DNA from: Verrucomicrobiota bacterium
Lineage (GTDB): Bacteria > Verrucomicrobiota > Kiritimatiellia > CAJWTS01
NCBI GenBank assembly: GCA_027623315.1
Contig: JAQBYD010000035.1
Span: 1-41,762, forward strand
Direction: 5' to 3'
DNA: 41,762 nt
The position numbers and the translations under genes were made by a program. The notes below the pieces were generated by a model. The model had not been told where the DNA came from, ran no database searches, and saw only the letters and a list, made by a program, of their open reading frames with translations. Numbering within the stretch: position 1 is the stretch's first letter; each line of letters starts with the position of its first letter. Of the stretch, positions 1 through 10,096 are shown piece by piece.

Positions 1-69
1 GACAAAGCTTTTGATCAATACTTGCGGCAACGGCGCTCCGTAGCCAGAGTTCGCTGGATTTGGGCCTAG
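1..69 (+). CDS. Possible 3' end of an upstream gene (partial)
   Basis: Reading frame 1 is open from the window edge to a TAG at 67-69 (22 codons, ending ARVRWIWA). The other two + frames stop earlier, at 40 and at 10. Because gamma and beta F1 subunits follow, an upstream alpha subunit would be expected, but this short tail has no recognisable similarity to an AtpA C-terminus, so identity is left open. The 104 bases between this stop and the next start hold no other supported gene. Confidence 0.2.
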   Translation, partial: DKAFDQYLRQRRSVARVRWIWA

Positions 70-150
70 CCTGCGCCGTTGTCCTTAGGTTCCTTGCCTG
101 GAGCACAAGCCTCGCTTGAGTTTCAGGCTGCATCCCGGACCGCGGCGTGG

Positions 151-156
151 TATAAT
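151..156 (+). promoter_or_regulatory. Possible -10 box before atpG
   Basis: A perfect TATAAT lies 17 bases upstream of the atpG start codon. No good -35 hexamer sits 16-18 bases before it (the nearest, TTGAGT at 116-121, is 29 bases away). If used, transcription would start near base 163 and leave a leader of only about 11 bases. It may equally be chance. Confidence 0.22.
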
Positions 157-173
157 TCCAGTTGGTGATTTAG

Positions 174-1070
174 ATGCAGCTCCACGAGATAAGAAAACAG
201 CTGAAGTTCAGCCGCGAGTTTCTCCAGTTGGTGGAGATGATGAAGAATATCGCTGGCCAGCAATATCATGTTCTGGAGAAGGAGAAGCTGCGCTTCGGCG
301 ACTTCATGGACGCTTTCTCCAAGTTCTTCCGCGTCATCGACCTCGTCGATATCGATGATCCACTGGTGCGGCCACAGTCGGATGTGCTTGGCCTTGTCAT
401 GCTCACGTCCGACTCGGGGTTCATGGGCGGCCTCAACAGTGGCGTAATTCGCCAGGCACTTGACCAGGAGGCCGGGCTGACGCCTGACAAGGTGTCGTTG
501 ATCGTTATCGGCGACAAGGGCGCCGGCACGATCACGGATATGAACCGGCCCTTCAAGCACTTTCCGGGCATTCAGCAGGAGACGATTTTCGAACAGGTTC
601 TTGAGGTCAAGAATTACCTCGTTGAGGAGATGCTGCAGCGCCGGCTGGGCCGGGTGACCATCACCTATCCGGAGTCTCTGTCGTTCACTCGGCAACGCAT
701 CCAAACCGTCAACTTGTTGCCCTGTGCGGAACTGTTCGACAAGGATGCCGATAGCGAGGTCGCCGAGCGTGTGCACCACATCGGGTTTATTGCGGACGCC
801 CGGCGCGTGCTGGTGGAGTCATCGTTCGAAGATATTATCGAGCACCTGGTCGGCGTATGGGTCGAATCGAAGCTCTACGAGATTTTTGAAGACGGCAAGC
901 TTGCGGAATTCTCAGCACGTGCCGTCCACCTCGAAGGGAGCCATCAGAAGCTCGAGGAAGAATTCAAGAAACTGCGGCACCAGGCATTTCGTGCTGCGCA
1001 CGAGCAAATCGACAGGGGTATCCGCGATGGCTTCGCTGCGAAGATGAGTCGCGACAAACGCAGGCAGTAA
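174..1070 (+). CDS. atpG: F1 ATP synthase gamma subunit, divergent
   Basis: Central rotor shaft of the F1 sector, turning inside the alpha3-beta3 ring. The 298-residue length is normal. The N-terminal helix begins HEIRKQLKF and keeps the spacing of the family signature up to MMKNIAG (residues 22-27), where typical gammas have MKMVA. The Rossmann-like middle starts with VLGLVMLTSDSGFMGGLN (71-88), matching the family pattern of TSDRGLCGGLN. The C-terminal helix (about 245-298) is poorly conserved: the usual YNRARQ..IT.EI.EI signature is hardly visible and the end is very basic. The ATG at 174 gives the expected start of the helix; there is no strong ribosome binding site. It lies 55 bases before the beta subunit gene, so a gamma-beta order as in standard F-type operons. 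Identity is secure; membership of an unusual F1 subclass is inferred from divergence. Confidence 0.88.
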   Translation: MQLHEIRKQLKFSREFLQLVEMMKNIAGQQYHVLEKEKLRFGDFMDAFSKFFRVIDLVDIDDPLVRPQSDVLGLVMLTSDSGFMGGLNSGVIRQALDQEAGLTPDKVSLIVIGDKGAGTITDMNRPFKHFPGIQQETIFEQVLEVKNYLVEEMLQRRLGRVTITYPESLSFTRQRIQTVNLLPCAELFDKDADSEVAERVHHIGFIADARRVLVESSFEDIIEHLVGVWVESKLYEIFEDGKLAEFSARAVHLEGSHQKLEEEFKKLRHQAFRAAHEQIDRGIRDGFAAKMSRDKRRQ

Positions 1071-1082
1071 CTGGGTTCGGCT

Positions 1083-2517
<1,435 letters not shown>

Positions 2518-2543
2518 GCGATTCTGTCTGCACCGGTGCCCGT

Positions 2544-4181
2544 ATGCCGCCAAAACACGAACAGATCCTGGTTGATCGCGGGCTCGTGTCTCAAGTCCAG
2601 CTTGATGATGCGCTGAGCGAATCCCGCCGTAACGGCCGTTCTCTGCAAGAGATCCTGCTGCGCGATGTTGGCGTCGATGAACAGGCCTTGCTGGAGGCTT
2701 TCGCCGACCAATACGGGATTCGGTATCTCGATCTCAAGTCGGCCGGCATCGATCCACGCGCTACGCAGGCTCTGTCTGCCAAGCTGGTCGCGCATTACCT
2801 GATCGCTCCCATCAGCCTCTCCAATGGGACGCTGACCATCGCGGTCAATGATCCCCTCGAGTTCTCCTCCTCCGAGGATATCGAGTCCAATTTCGGGTTT
2901 CGTGTGGAACGGGTTCTCGCGAAGCGAGAGGATATTCTTGAGGCAATTCGACGGGACTACGGCGTCGGGGCTGAAACGGTTGAGCGAATTCTCGACCAGC
3001 GACCGCTCGAGGTCGAGGAGTTGTCGATGGCGCAGTCGCACGACCTGGAGACGATGGCCGAAGACGCGTCGGTGGTCCGACTGGTCAACCAGCTGCTCCA
3101 GCAGGCGATCGAGGAGCGCACCACCGACATTCACGTGGAGGCCCACGCGGACGGCATCGTGGCGCGGCGCAGGGTGGATGGCGTGCTGTACGACACGAAC
3201 CTCCCGCGGGACATTCGGCTTCTCTATCCGGCGATCGTATCGCGTATAAAGTTGATGTCCGGGCTGAATATCGTGGAGCGGCGCATGCCGCAGGACGGAC
3301 GCGCGCGCGTCAATATCGGGAAGAATCAGTACGATCTGCGTGTGTCGGTCGTTCCCGCCATGCATGGGGAGGACATCGTGATCCGTATTCTACCCTCAAC
3401 GATGCTCTTCAGTCTGGCGAAGTTAGGGCTCGGCAAGGCCCACCTGGATCAGCTTCACGCGCTGATCGACGAGCCGCATGGTATTCTCTTCGTTACCGGG
3501 CCCACCGGGAGCGGCAAGAGCACGACGCTCTACGCGTGCTTGAGCCGGCTGAATACACGGGAACGCAAGATCATCACGATTGAGGATCCGATCGAGTATG
3601 AGCTTGCCGGTATCACGCAGACACAAATCAATCCGCAAATCGGCCTCACTTTTGCCCAGATGTTGCGTAGTATGCTGCGCCACGACCCTGATGTTATGAT
3701 GGTGGGCGAGGTGCGTGATCGCGAGACCGCGGAGATTGCGATCCAGACATCCATGACCGGGCACCTGGTCTTGAGCACACTGCACACTAATGACTCCTCC
3801 AGCGGCGCCGTGCGCTTGATGGATATGACGATTGATCCGTACCTGATTACATCAACGGTACGAGCCTTCGTCGCCCAGCGGTTGGTGCGGGTCATCTGTA
3901 CGCGCTGCAAGGAACCCGTGGAGCGCGATGGCCGAACGTCTTACGAGGGTAAAGGGTGCCGGGAATGCCACCAGACCGGGTTTCATGGGCGCGTGGCCAT
4001 ATGCGAAATCTTGCCGCTGACCGACGCCATTCGTGACCTGGTCCACAAACGGTCGTCCTCCGGGGAGATCATGAAGGTCGCTGTTGAAGAGGGGATGGTC
4101 ACGCTCAATCGGGACGGTTGGGATAAGGTGGAACGAGGGGTGACGACTGCCGAAGAGGTGCTGCGCGTTACGCGGCTGTGA
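2544..4181 (+). CDS. gspE: Type II secretion / pilus assembly ATPase (GspE/PilB family)
   Basis: Hexameric cytoplasmic ATPase that powers pseudopilus assembly. Full length at 545 residues. An N-terminal T2SSE_N-type region (about 1-160) is followed by the ATPase core: Walker A GPTGSGKS (319-326), Asp box IEDPIEYEL, Walker B ending MVGEVRD (E389), and His box STLHTND. The zinc tetracysteine typical of GspE/PilB is present as CTRC (452-455) and CREC (472-475). It starts 26 bases after atpD and is followed 18 bases later by the platform protein gene, so it opens the secretion part of the operon. The ATG has no clear Shine-Dalgarno sequence, which suggests reliance on read-through translation or a weak site. 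PilB versus GspE cannot be settled by sequence alone; the neighbouring gspG and gspK favour GspE. Confidence 0.95.
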   Translation: MPPKHEQILVDRGLVSQVQLDDALSESRRNGRSLQEILLRDVGVDEQALLEAFADQYGIRYLDLKSAGIDPRATQALSAKLVAHYLIAPISLSNGTLTIAVNDPLEFSSSEDIESNFGFRVERVLAKREDILEAIRRDYGVGAETVERILDQRPLEVEELSMAQSHDLETMAEDASVVRLVNQLLQQAIEERTTDIHVEAHADGIVARRRVDGVLYDTNLPRDIRLLYPAIVSRIKLMSGLNIVERRMPQDGRARVNIGKNQYDLRVSVVPAMHGEDIVIRILPSTMLFSLAKLGLGKAHLDQLHALIDEPHGILFVTGPTGSGKSTTLYACLSRLNTRERKIITIEDPIEYELAGITQTQINPQIGLTFAQMLRSMLRHDPDVMMVGEVRDRETAEIAIQTSMTGHLVLSTLHTNDSSSGAVRLMDMTIDPYLITSTVRAFVAQRLVRVICTRCKEPVERDGRTSYEGKGCRECHQTGFHGRVAICEILPLTDAIRDLVHKRSSSGEIMKVAVEEGMVTLNRDGWDKVERGVTTAEEVLRVTRL

Positions 4182-4199
4182 CGGAGATAGGAGTGGCCC

Positions 4200-5408
4200 A
4201 TGCCGCGCTACGTGTACAAGGCCAAGCAGGGGCCCACCAAGACCGTTGAGGGCGATATCGTTGCCGACAGTCGCCAGGCCGCTCTTGAGCATATCGACCG
4301 GATGGGCTATAGCCCGATCTTCGTCGAAGAGCAGGACTTCGACGATAACCAGCAGACGCGCGTCTCCGGCCGCGGAATCGGGTCGCGGGATGTCAACGTG
4401 TTCACCCGGCAGCTGGCGAGTATGATTCGAGCCGGCGTCTCCATTCTGCGGGCGTTGAGAACGATTCAGCAACAAACGGAGAACAAGCGCATGGCGGCTG
4501 TCGTCGAAGACGTTCATGAGTCGATCCGGGGAGGAAAGATGCTATCCGAGGCGCTCATGTCGTACCCGCGACTTTTTCCCGAACTCTATATAAACCTTGT
4601 CCGTTCCGGCGAAACGGCGGGTGCCCTTGAGACGATGCTGCAGCGCATTGCAGAAGCCCGTGAGAAAGAGGAAGAAATTCGAAAAAAAGTTCAGTCCGCG
4701 CTGGCCTATCCCATCCTGATCCTGCTGATGGGGATTATTACCGTTGGCGTGATGGTGGGCTACCTGCTCCCGCGGATCTCGCAGCTCTTTCCGACCGTTG
4801 AGGATCTGCCGTGGCCCACGCAAGTGCTGATATACGTGAGTAGGGTCTTGTCGGACCAGGGCCTGCTGATCCTCCTCCTGCTGGCGCTGGGGGCCCTGAT
4901 CGTGCGGCAGACCGCATCGAGCGGAAAAGGACGCTCCCTTCTCGACGGCATGGTGCTTCGAATCCCCTGGGTTGGCCTCTTTGTCCGGCAGGTGGACATT
5001 AGTCGATTTGCCCGCACGCTGGGCCTGCTGGTTCAAACCGGGATCTCGATAGACCGCGCCCTGGGGCTCAGCGCCGGCACGCTCTCCAACCAGGTGCTGC
5101 GCGAAGAGGTCGAGGCCGTTCGCGAAGCCACGGTGGAGCGGGGTTCGTCCGTTGCCGGTGCCCTCGCGCGTTCCCAGCACTTTCCGCTCTTCGCCACCAA
5201 CATGATCGCCGTGGGAGAGGAGACGGGAAGCCTCGAGAACTCGCTTGACGAGATCGCGTCGTTTTACGAACGCGAAGTCGAGCTTTTGACGCGCATGCTG
5301 ACGACGCTGATCGAACCGATCCTGATTATGCTGATCGGTGCCGTGGTGGGATTTATTGTATTCGCCATGCTCATGCCGATTTTCGAAATCGGCCAGGCCA
5401 TCGGATGA
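4200..5408 (+). CDS. gspF: Type II secretion inner-membrane platform protein
   Basis: Polytopic membrane protein that couples the GspE motor to pseudopilin extraction. It has 402 residues with the usual layout: short N-terminal Y.YKA..G domain, first GspF domain (from FTRQLASMIRAGVSI near 67), membrane spans at about 171-192 and 221-236, second GspF domain (FARTLGLLVQTGISI near 265), and a final span at about 374-395. The start is well supported by GGAGATAGGAG upstream of the ATG. Its TGA overlaps the next ATG (ATGA), indicating translational coupling to the peptidase gene. Confidence 0.95.
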   Translation: MPRYVYKAKQGPTKTVEGDIVADSRQAALEHIDRMGYSPIFVEEQDFDDNQQTRVSGRGIGSRDVNVFTRQLASMIRAGVSILRALRTIQQQTENKRMAAVVEDVHESIRGGKMLSEALMSYPRLFPELYINLVRSGETAGALETMLQRIAEAREKEEEIRKKVQSALAYPILILLMGIITVGVMVGYLLPRISQLFPTVEDLPWPTQVLIYVSRVLSDQGLLILLLLALGALIVRQTASSGKGRSLLDGMVLRIPWVGLFVRQVDISRFARTLGLLVQTGISIDRALGLSAGTLSNQVLREEVEAVREATVERGSSVAGALARSQHFPLFATNMIAVGEETGSLENSLDEIASFYEREVELLTRMLTTLIEPILIMLIGAVVGFIVFAMLMPIFEIGQAIG

Positions 5409-6190
5409 GTCGGCTGGCGCTGATCGCTCTGCTCGCCTGCGCGACCAATGCATGGGGCGTTGAATGGGATGTCTACAAGTCCAAGCATTTCGTGATTCAA
5501 CATCGCGCCTCCGAGCGCCTTGCGGCGGAGGTGGCGAGGCGAGCTGAGGGGTACTACGATACGATCCTGCAGGATCTCGGATATCGGCGCAGTGGTAACT
5601 TCTGGCTGTGGGACGACCGCGTAACGATCACGCTCTATCCGGGCCGACGTGCGTTCATGGATGGCACACAATCCCCGGAGTGGGCCGCGGGAAAGGCGTC
5701 GTTGCACAAGCGCGAGATCTCATCCTACGCCACGAGCACTGAATTCCTGGGCGTGTTGTTGCCGCACGAGTTGACGCATTTTGTCTTCATCGATTTCATT
5801 GGTTTCGAAAGTGAAGCGCCTCTGTGGCTGCACGAAGGCGTGGCGCAATGGGAGGAGGAGGGGAGTCGATTGGGGTTGCGCGCACTGGTCCGGCTAAGTG
5901 TCGCCGCGGGCCGCTTCATTCCACTACGCACCTTGATGGCCCTCGACGTACGTAACGTGGACTCGCGCGGTGTCGCGACAATGTTCTACGCCCAGTCGGC
6001 AAGCCTGGTCGGATATTTGATCGAACAGCACGGGTCCCGTCGATTCGGGAAATTCCTGCGTCAAATACGCGATGGAAAGGGGTTCGAGGAGGCTTTGGGC
6101 TTTACCTATTCGAGCCGTTTTCGTACCATAGAAGAGTTAGAAGAGAAGTGGCGACGCTACGCCGAAGAGAAGGTAGCCAATGGAAACTAA
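5405..6190 (+). CDS. Secreted zinc metallopeptidase, peptidase-MA-like gluzincin
   Basis: A 261-residue protein with an N-terminal signal peptide (hydrophobic run after MSR, likely cut near NAWG). The zinc site HELTH (121-125) and a downstream glutamate in LHEGVAQWEE (E144) fit the gluzincin pattern HExxH...E seen in peptidase-MA-like proteins. The N-terminal segment 'WDVYKSKHFVIQH' resembles the substrate-facing strand that opens this family. It is embedded between gspF and gspG, overlapping gspF by 4 bases and gspG by 11, so it is made together with the pseudopilus. A role in processing a secreted or envelope partner is inferred; the substrate is unknown. It is not the prepilin peptidase, which is a membrane aspartic protease. 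Confidence 0.8.
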   Translation: MSRLALIALLACATNAWGVEWDVYKSKHFVIQHRASERLAAEVARRAEGYYDTILQDLGYRRSGNFWLWDDRVTITLYPGRRAFMDGTQSPEWAAGKASLHKREISSYATSTEFLGVLLPHELTHFVFIDFIGFESEAPLWLHEGVAQWEEEGSRLGLRALVRLSVAAGRFIPLRTLMALDVRNVDSRGVATMFYAQSASLVGYLIEQHGSRRFGKFLRQIRDGKGFEEALGFTYSSRFRTIEELEEKWRRYAEEKVANGN

Positions 6191-6608
6191 GCGTCTCAGA
6201 CATAAGCGATCCAACCGCGATGGTTTCACCCTCGTTGAGATCATGATCGTCGTGATTATCATCGCCGCCCTTGCCGGCATGGTCGTGCCACGATTGATCG
6301 GTCGTTCTGAGGAGGCGAAGAAGCGCATCGCCTCCGCGGATATTCGTACGCTGCAAACCCAGCTCAAGCTATTCCGGCTTGATAACGATCGGTTTCCAAA
6401 TAATTCGGAAGGCTTGAATGCCCTGCTGCGCAAACCCGCGGGCGCACAAGGATGGAGCACCCCCTATATCGAAAAGGAGGCGACCGATCCCTGGAATCAG
6501 CCTTACAAGTATCGTTACCCGGCGACGCGCAGCACGTCGGAGTTCGATGTCTATTCTGTCGGCCTGGACGGTAACGACGGGTCGGAAGACGACATCGGTA
6601 ACTGGTGA
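6180..6608 (+). CDS. gspG: Major pseudopilin GspG
   Basis: Main subunit of the type II secretion pseudopilus, 142 residues. A short basic leader ends in G15, followed by F16-TLVEIMIVV with Glu at mature position 5, the exact prepilin peptidase signature. The C-terminus has the GspG calcium-loop hallmark, ending DGNDGSEDDIGNW. The ATG lies inside the end of the peptidase gene (11-base overlap). The next pseudopilin begins directly after its stop codon. Identification as GspG rather than a type IV pilin rests on the calcium loop and length. Confidence 0.95.
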   Translation: METKRLRHKRSNRDGFTLVEIMIVVIIIAALAGMVVPRLIGRSEEAKKRIASADIRTLQTQLKLFRLDNDRFPNNSEGLNALLRKPAGAQGWSTPYIEKEATDPWNQPYKYRYPATRSTSEFDVYSVGLDGNDGSEDDIGNW

Positions 6609-7022
6609 TTGACCGGAAGCCACGACAATCCTGATGCAGTAGACAGGCTCCGATCGGCTGCCTTTACGCTGATCGAGGTCATGGTCGTCGTGATGCTGCT
6701 CGCCTTCGGGCTTGTCGCCGTACTCCATTCTTTCCAGAGCGCAATAACCGCGATTGGTGTTGCCGGGGAACGAATGCAGGCCGATCTGCGGGCCGCCGAG
6801 ATTCTCGCCGACGTGGAGCGACAGGCACACTTTGATATCGACGAGTTTTCTACCGGTTATCGCGTGCACCAGGATGGCGAACTATTCTGGACGACCGATA
6901 TTCAACTCGTCGGAGAATCCGCGATCCAACGTTCTTACCGCGTTGATCTGACGATGTGGTGGACCGGCGGATATCGCAAATACGTCGCCGGTACGCGAGT
7001 CAACACCCGGGTGAAAAATTGA
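6609..7022 (+). CDS. Minor pseudopilin, GspI/GspH-like
   Basis: A 137-residue pseudopilin with the N-terminal helix AFTLIEVMVVVMLL and Glu at mature position 5. The residue before the cleavage site is Ala18 instead of the almost universal Gly, which could slow processing. The best start is a TTG at 6609 immediately after the gspG TGA, giving an 18-residue leader; no ATG is available in frame close by. Its position after gspG and its short globular domain suggest GspI or GspH; the sequence does not decide between them. It overlaps the next gene through TTGA. Confidence 0.75.
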   Translation: MTGSHDNPDAVDRLRSAAFTLIEVMVVVMLLAFGLVAVLHSFQSAITAIGVAGERMQADLRAAEILADVERQAHFDIDEFSTGYRVHQDGELFWTTDIQLVGESAIQRSYRVDLTMWWTGGYRKYVAGTRVNTRVKN

Positions 7023-7612
7023 AGCGTGCGACTGCAGTGCTGTCGGGTGTGACGATCATAGAACTGCTCGTCGCGGTCTCGCTATCGGCGGTCGCGGCAG
7101 CCTCGATCGCCGCCGTCATTTCGGCGGGACTCAGCGTATGGGATCGAGCTAACCGCACCGACAAGGAACTTACGGATGCCTTGCTGGGATACCAGGTGCT
7201 CGAGCGCGATTTGCTCAACAGCTACGAATCCTACGCTACGGAGCTGAGTGGCTCGGCGCATGAGTTGGCCTTCGCGACGCGATCTTCATTCCGGGAGTCG
7301 GCAACGTCGCATGCGATTCGCCTGGTTCGCTACCGATTCGACGCGACCCTGGGCGAACTGTTTCGGGCCGAGTGGAGCTTTCCGGCCCCGGAACCGCGAG
7401 CAGAGGATCGGGGTGGGATTATGGGCCGATTAGCCGATTTCCAGTTCTCTTATTACGTGGAGTCGGAGGAGCGTGCCGGGGAGTACGCGTGGGTCTCCCA
7501 GGTCGATGATCCCGGGCGACGACTACGCGGTGTTCGCGTAACCGTCGGTCTCGACGATGAAGAAAGCCATGAATCGCAATTCACTAGAACCTTATACCTT
7601 TCACCACGCTAG
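7019..7612 (+). CDS. gspJ: Minor pseudopilin, GspJ-like
   Basis: A 197-residue pseudopilin with mature start V11-TIIELLVAVSL after G10 and Glu at mature position 5. I chose the TTG at 7019, which overlaps the stop of the preceding pseudopilin (TTGA) and gives a normal 10-residue leader. The frame is open back to an ATG at 6956, but that would give an abnormally long leader lying entirely in the neighbour. Position between the I-like gene and gspK, and its larger size, point to GspJ, which forms the pseudopilus tip with GspI and GspK. Confidence 0.72.
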   Translation: MKRATAVLSGVTIIELLVAVSLSAVAAASIAAVISAGLSVWDRANRTDKELTDALLGYQVLERDLLNSYESYATELSGSAHELAFATRSSFRESATSHAIRLVRYRFDATLGELFRAEWSFPAPEPRAEDRGGIMGRLADFQFSYYVESEERAGEYAWVSQVDDPGRRLRGVRVTVGLDDEESHESQFTRTLYLSPR

Positions 7613-7622
7613 GCGGGCCTCA

Positions 7623-8663
7623 ATGCCCCCTCGTGCCACGTCCGACTGCGGGGGGGGACTCATCATTGTGGCAGTCTGGGCGCTTTTTTTCCTCGGCTTG
7701 CTCGCCGTTGCCGTGGCCGCGCATGTTTCTACAAACATGGAGGTCGCCGGCCGGGTCAAGCGACGTTCATTGGCCGGAAACATGGCCAAGGCCGCCATGG
7801 CCCACGCATCGCTTGTCCTGACGTCCAATACGAACGAATGGGATGCACTGGACGAGAACTGGAGTCATGGGGATAAGGACTTTCGTTCCCTGCCCTTCGA
7901 GGGAGGGTTCGGCCGGGTTTGGCATACGAATATTGAGGAAAACATCTCCATCACCACGAATTACGGCTTGATAGACGAGGAGCGCAAAATCAACATATCC
8001 CTTCCGTTTAACAACGGGCCGATTCTGAAATCCTTGATGGTCATCGTCGGCGGACTTGATGGAGCTACGGCGACGGAGATTTCTAACGCGATTATGGATT
8101 GGAAGGATGCGGATGACGACGAGCGTGACGGTGGCGCGGAGAATCCTTACTATCAGGGAAAGGATCCGTCATACCCATGTCACAACTACATATTCGACAG
8201 CCTCGAGGAGCTGACGCTCGTCAAGGGCGTCGATGAATCTCTGTTTTCACGGCTGAAAGACTCGATTACAATCTTCGGAAACGGTAGTGTAAACCTGAAT
8301 ACGGCCCGGCGGGAGTCGCTGGTTGTCCTGGCGCACTCTTGGGGTGCGACCACGCATGTCAGCCGATCCCTCGCCGATAAGATTCTGGATTACCGGGAAC
8401 AGGGCCTTACTTTCAGTGCGGGTGGTAGCATCGATGAGATGCGAGCGGAGATTTTGGATTCGCTTCATAAGATGGTGGGATTGACGATCGAGGAGCAGGA
8501 GGTCTTGCAGAAGATGATTAATGCCGGGCAATTGGGGATTCGCTCGAGCGAGTTTCGCGGGTGGGCGAGCGGGCATATCAACGGCCGCCCCGTCGATGAT
8601 CGTACCGTCGAATTCGTGATGCATGGCCAGGACGGTCGAATCCTCTATTGGAGGGGCGACTGA
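7623..8663 (+). CDS. gspK: Pseudopilus tip protein GspK
   Basis: Largest minor pseudopilin, which caps the pseudopilus. The start at 7623 gives 346 residues, with AGGCGG about 8 bases upstream; ATGs at 7557 and 7569 are in frame but lie inside gspJ. A Gly-rich leader ends at G12, followed by LIIVAVWALFFLGLLAV with no Glu at position 5, as is normal for GspK. Family signatures follow: DEERKINIS, DWKDADDDERDGGAENPYY and GNGSVNLNTA, the last preceding the second helix-rich repeat. Directly followed by the GspL-like gene. Confidence 0.9.
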   Translation: MPPRATSDCGGGLIIVAVWALFFLGLLAVAVAAHVSTNMEVAGRVKRRSLAGNMAKAAMAHASLVLTSNTNEWDALDENWSHGDKDFRSLPFEGGFGRVWHTNIEENISITTNYGLIDEERKINISLPFNNGPILKSLMVIVGGLDGATATEISNAIMDWKDADDDERDGGAENPYYQGKDPSYPCHNYIFDSLEELTLVKGVDESLFSRLKDSITIFGNGSVNLNTARRESLVVLAHSWGATTHVSRSLADKILDYREQGLTFSAGGSIDEMRAEILDSLHKMVGLTIEEQEVLQKMINAGQLGIRSSEFRGWASGHINGRPVDDRTVEFVMHGQDGRILYWRGD

Positions 8664-8665
8664 TC

Positions 8666-10096
8666 ATGGCACAAGGCGGAAAATCGGTAATCATTATTGA
8701 GGTAGGCGGGCGCTGGTTGAAGATGGCGCGCGTCGACTTCTCGCGCCGCGGGGCGAAGATATCACGTCTCCATACGGCACGGCATGATGGAGATCTTGCC
8801 GTCGTACCGGAGATGATCTCGCAGGCGTCGGTCAAGTTGAAGCTCTCCCGCGAAACCGTGATCTCCTATCTTCCGCGGCAGGTCGTAAGCGTGCGGCTTT
8901 TGGATCTGCCTTCAAGCGATCCGCAGGAGGTCGCAGACATGGTGGACCTGCAGATCGGTAAGCAAACGCCATACTCGCGCGATGAGATCATCTCTGGATA
9001 TCGGGTTATCGGCTCGGATGGCACGGGCTACACAAGGGTTCTGCTTGGCATCGTACAGCGGGCACTGGTCCGGCAGCGATTCGGACTCCTGGAGGCGGCC
9101 GGCCTGAACGTCGATCGCATGTCGATCAGTTCCGAGGGACTTGTCAGCTGGCATGCCACCAATGGGGTGGAACCGCCGGCAGCCCCGGGTGAAGCGGACG
9201 TTGTCATCGATCTGGATTCCGGACACGCGGATTTCATGGTCATCGAAGACGGTCAACTTCGCTTCACACGAAGCATCCTGGTGGGGGCCGATGAGCTTAC
9301 GCAGGAAGCGGAGGAGTGGCGCCCGCGCTTTATCCAGGAAGTGGGCCGGTCGCTTGACATCTACCGCGGCGAACACCGCGCGTCGACGCTGGGACGGATT
9401 TTCCTGACGGGCGCGGGTGTTCAGATCAAGGATCTGCCGGCCCTCATTTCCGAGGAATTTGGCCTGCCCACGGAGGCGTTGCTTTCCACACGAAATATTG
9501 AGATTGCGGACGACCTGATCGTGCCTGAAGGGGTCTCCCTGACGCCCCTGATCGGCGTGGCGCTCAAGGTGGAGTCGCTTGCTTTCGACCTGGTTCCGGA
9601 CGCCGTGAGAGTGCGCCGGTCGCTGGAGGTGACGGCGCGGCACCTCACTGCGCTGGGTGTCCTCGTGATGGCCGTGTTGTTTGGCGCATCCGTGTACTTG
9701 AGTTCCAGGTATTACTTTAAGGACGCAGTGCTGACGGAGCTGGTCAAGCGCCGCGACGAAATCGCGCCCAGCGCCGAAGATGTGCTTAAGAGACGCGACG
9801 TCATTAAGTGGTATCACCAGCGTCGGGACTCACGTGTGGCCCCGTCCAAGGTGCTCGCTGATCTCCACACGCGGCTTCCCGATGATGTTTGGCTTACGCG
9901 TGTTGACTTCAAGGGGCGGCAGGAGATCGTCTACAACGGCGAAGCACGCTCGCGGGCCGCGAAGCAACGGTTCTTTTTGCGTCTCGGTGATTCTCCCCTG
10001 TATCGTGAGGTTTCGAATCCGCGAACGGATGTGCGAGGTGACCGCGTCATCTTTGAGATGGTGTGCATGCTCGAGACCGGCGAGGGGGCACGCTAG
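8666..10096 (+). CDS. PilM-PilN fusion / GspL-like assembly protein
   Basis: A 476-residue inner-membrane scaffold protein. Residues 1-310 form an actin-like ATPase fold of the PilM/GspL kind (IIIEVGGRWLK start, then VVIDLDSGHADFMVIEDG and FLTGAGVQI). A single membrane span at about 329-351 is followed by a PilN-like periplasmic domain (from about 355). The join of these two parts is the GspL architecture, while the sequence looks closest to PilM plus PilN. The ATG at 8666 was chosen because GGAGGGG stands about 9 bases upstream; a TTG at 8648 lies within gspK. It starts 2 bases after gspK and is followed without a gap by a PilO-like gene. Confidence 0.82.
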   Translation: MAQGGKSVIIIEVGGRWLKMARVDFSRRGAKISRLHTARHDGDLAVVPEMISQASVKLKLSRETVISYLPRQVVSVRLLDLPSSDPQEVADMVDLQIGKQTPYSRDEIISGYRVIGSDGTGYTRVLLGIVQRALVRQRFGLLEAAGLNVDRMSISSEGLVSWHATNGVEPPAAPGEADVVIDLDSGHADFMVIEDGQLRFTRSILVGADELTQEAEEWRPRFIQEVGRSLDIYRGEHRASTLGRIFLTGAGVQIKDLPALISEEFGLPTEALLSTRNIEIADDLIVPEGVSLTPLIGVALKVESLAFDLVPDAVRVRRSLEVTARHLTALGVLVMAVLFGASVYLSSRYYFKDAVLTELVKRRDEIAPSAEDVLKRRDVIKWYHQRRDSRVAPSKVLADLHTRLPDDVWLTRVDFKGRQEIVYNGEARSRAAKQRFFLRLGDSPLYREVSNPRTDVRGDRVIFEMVCMLETGEGAR

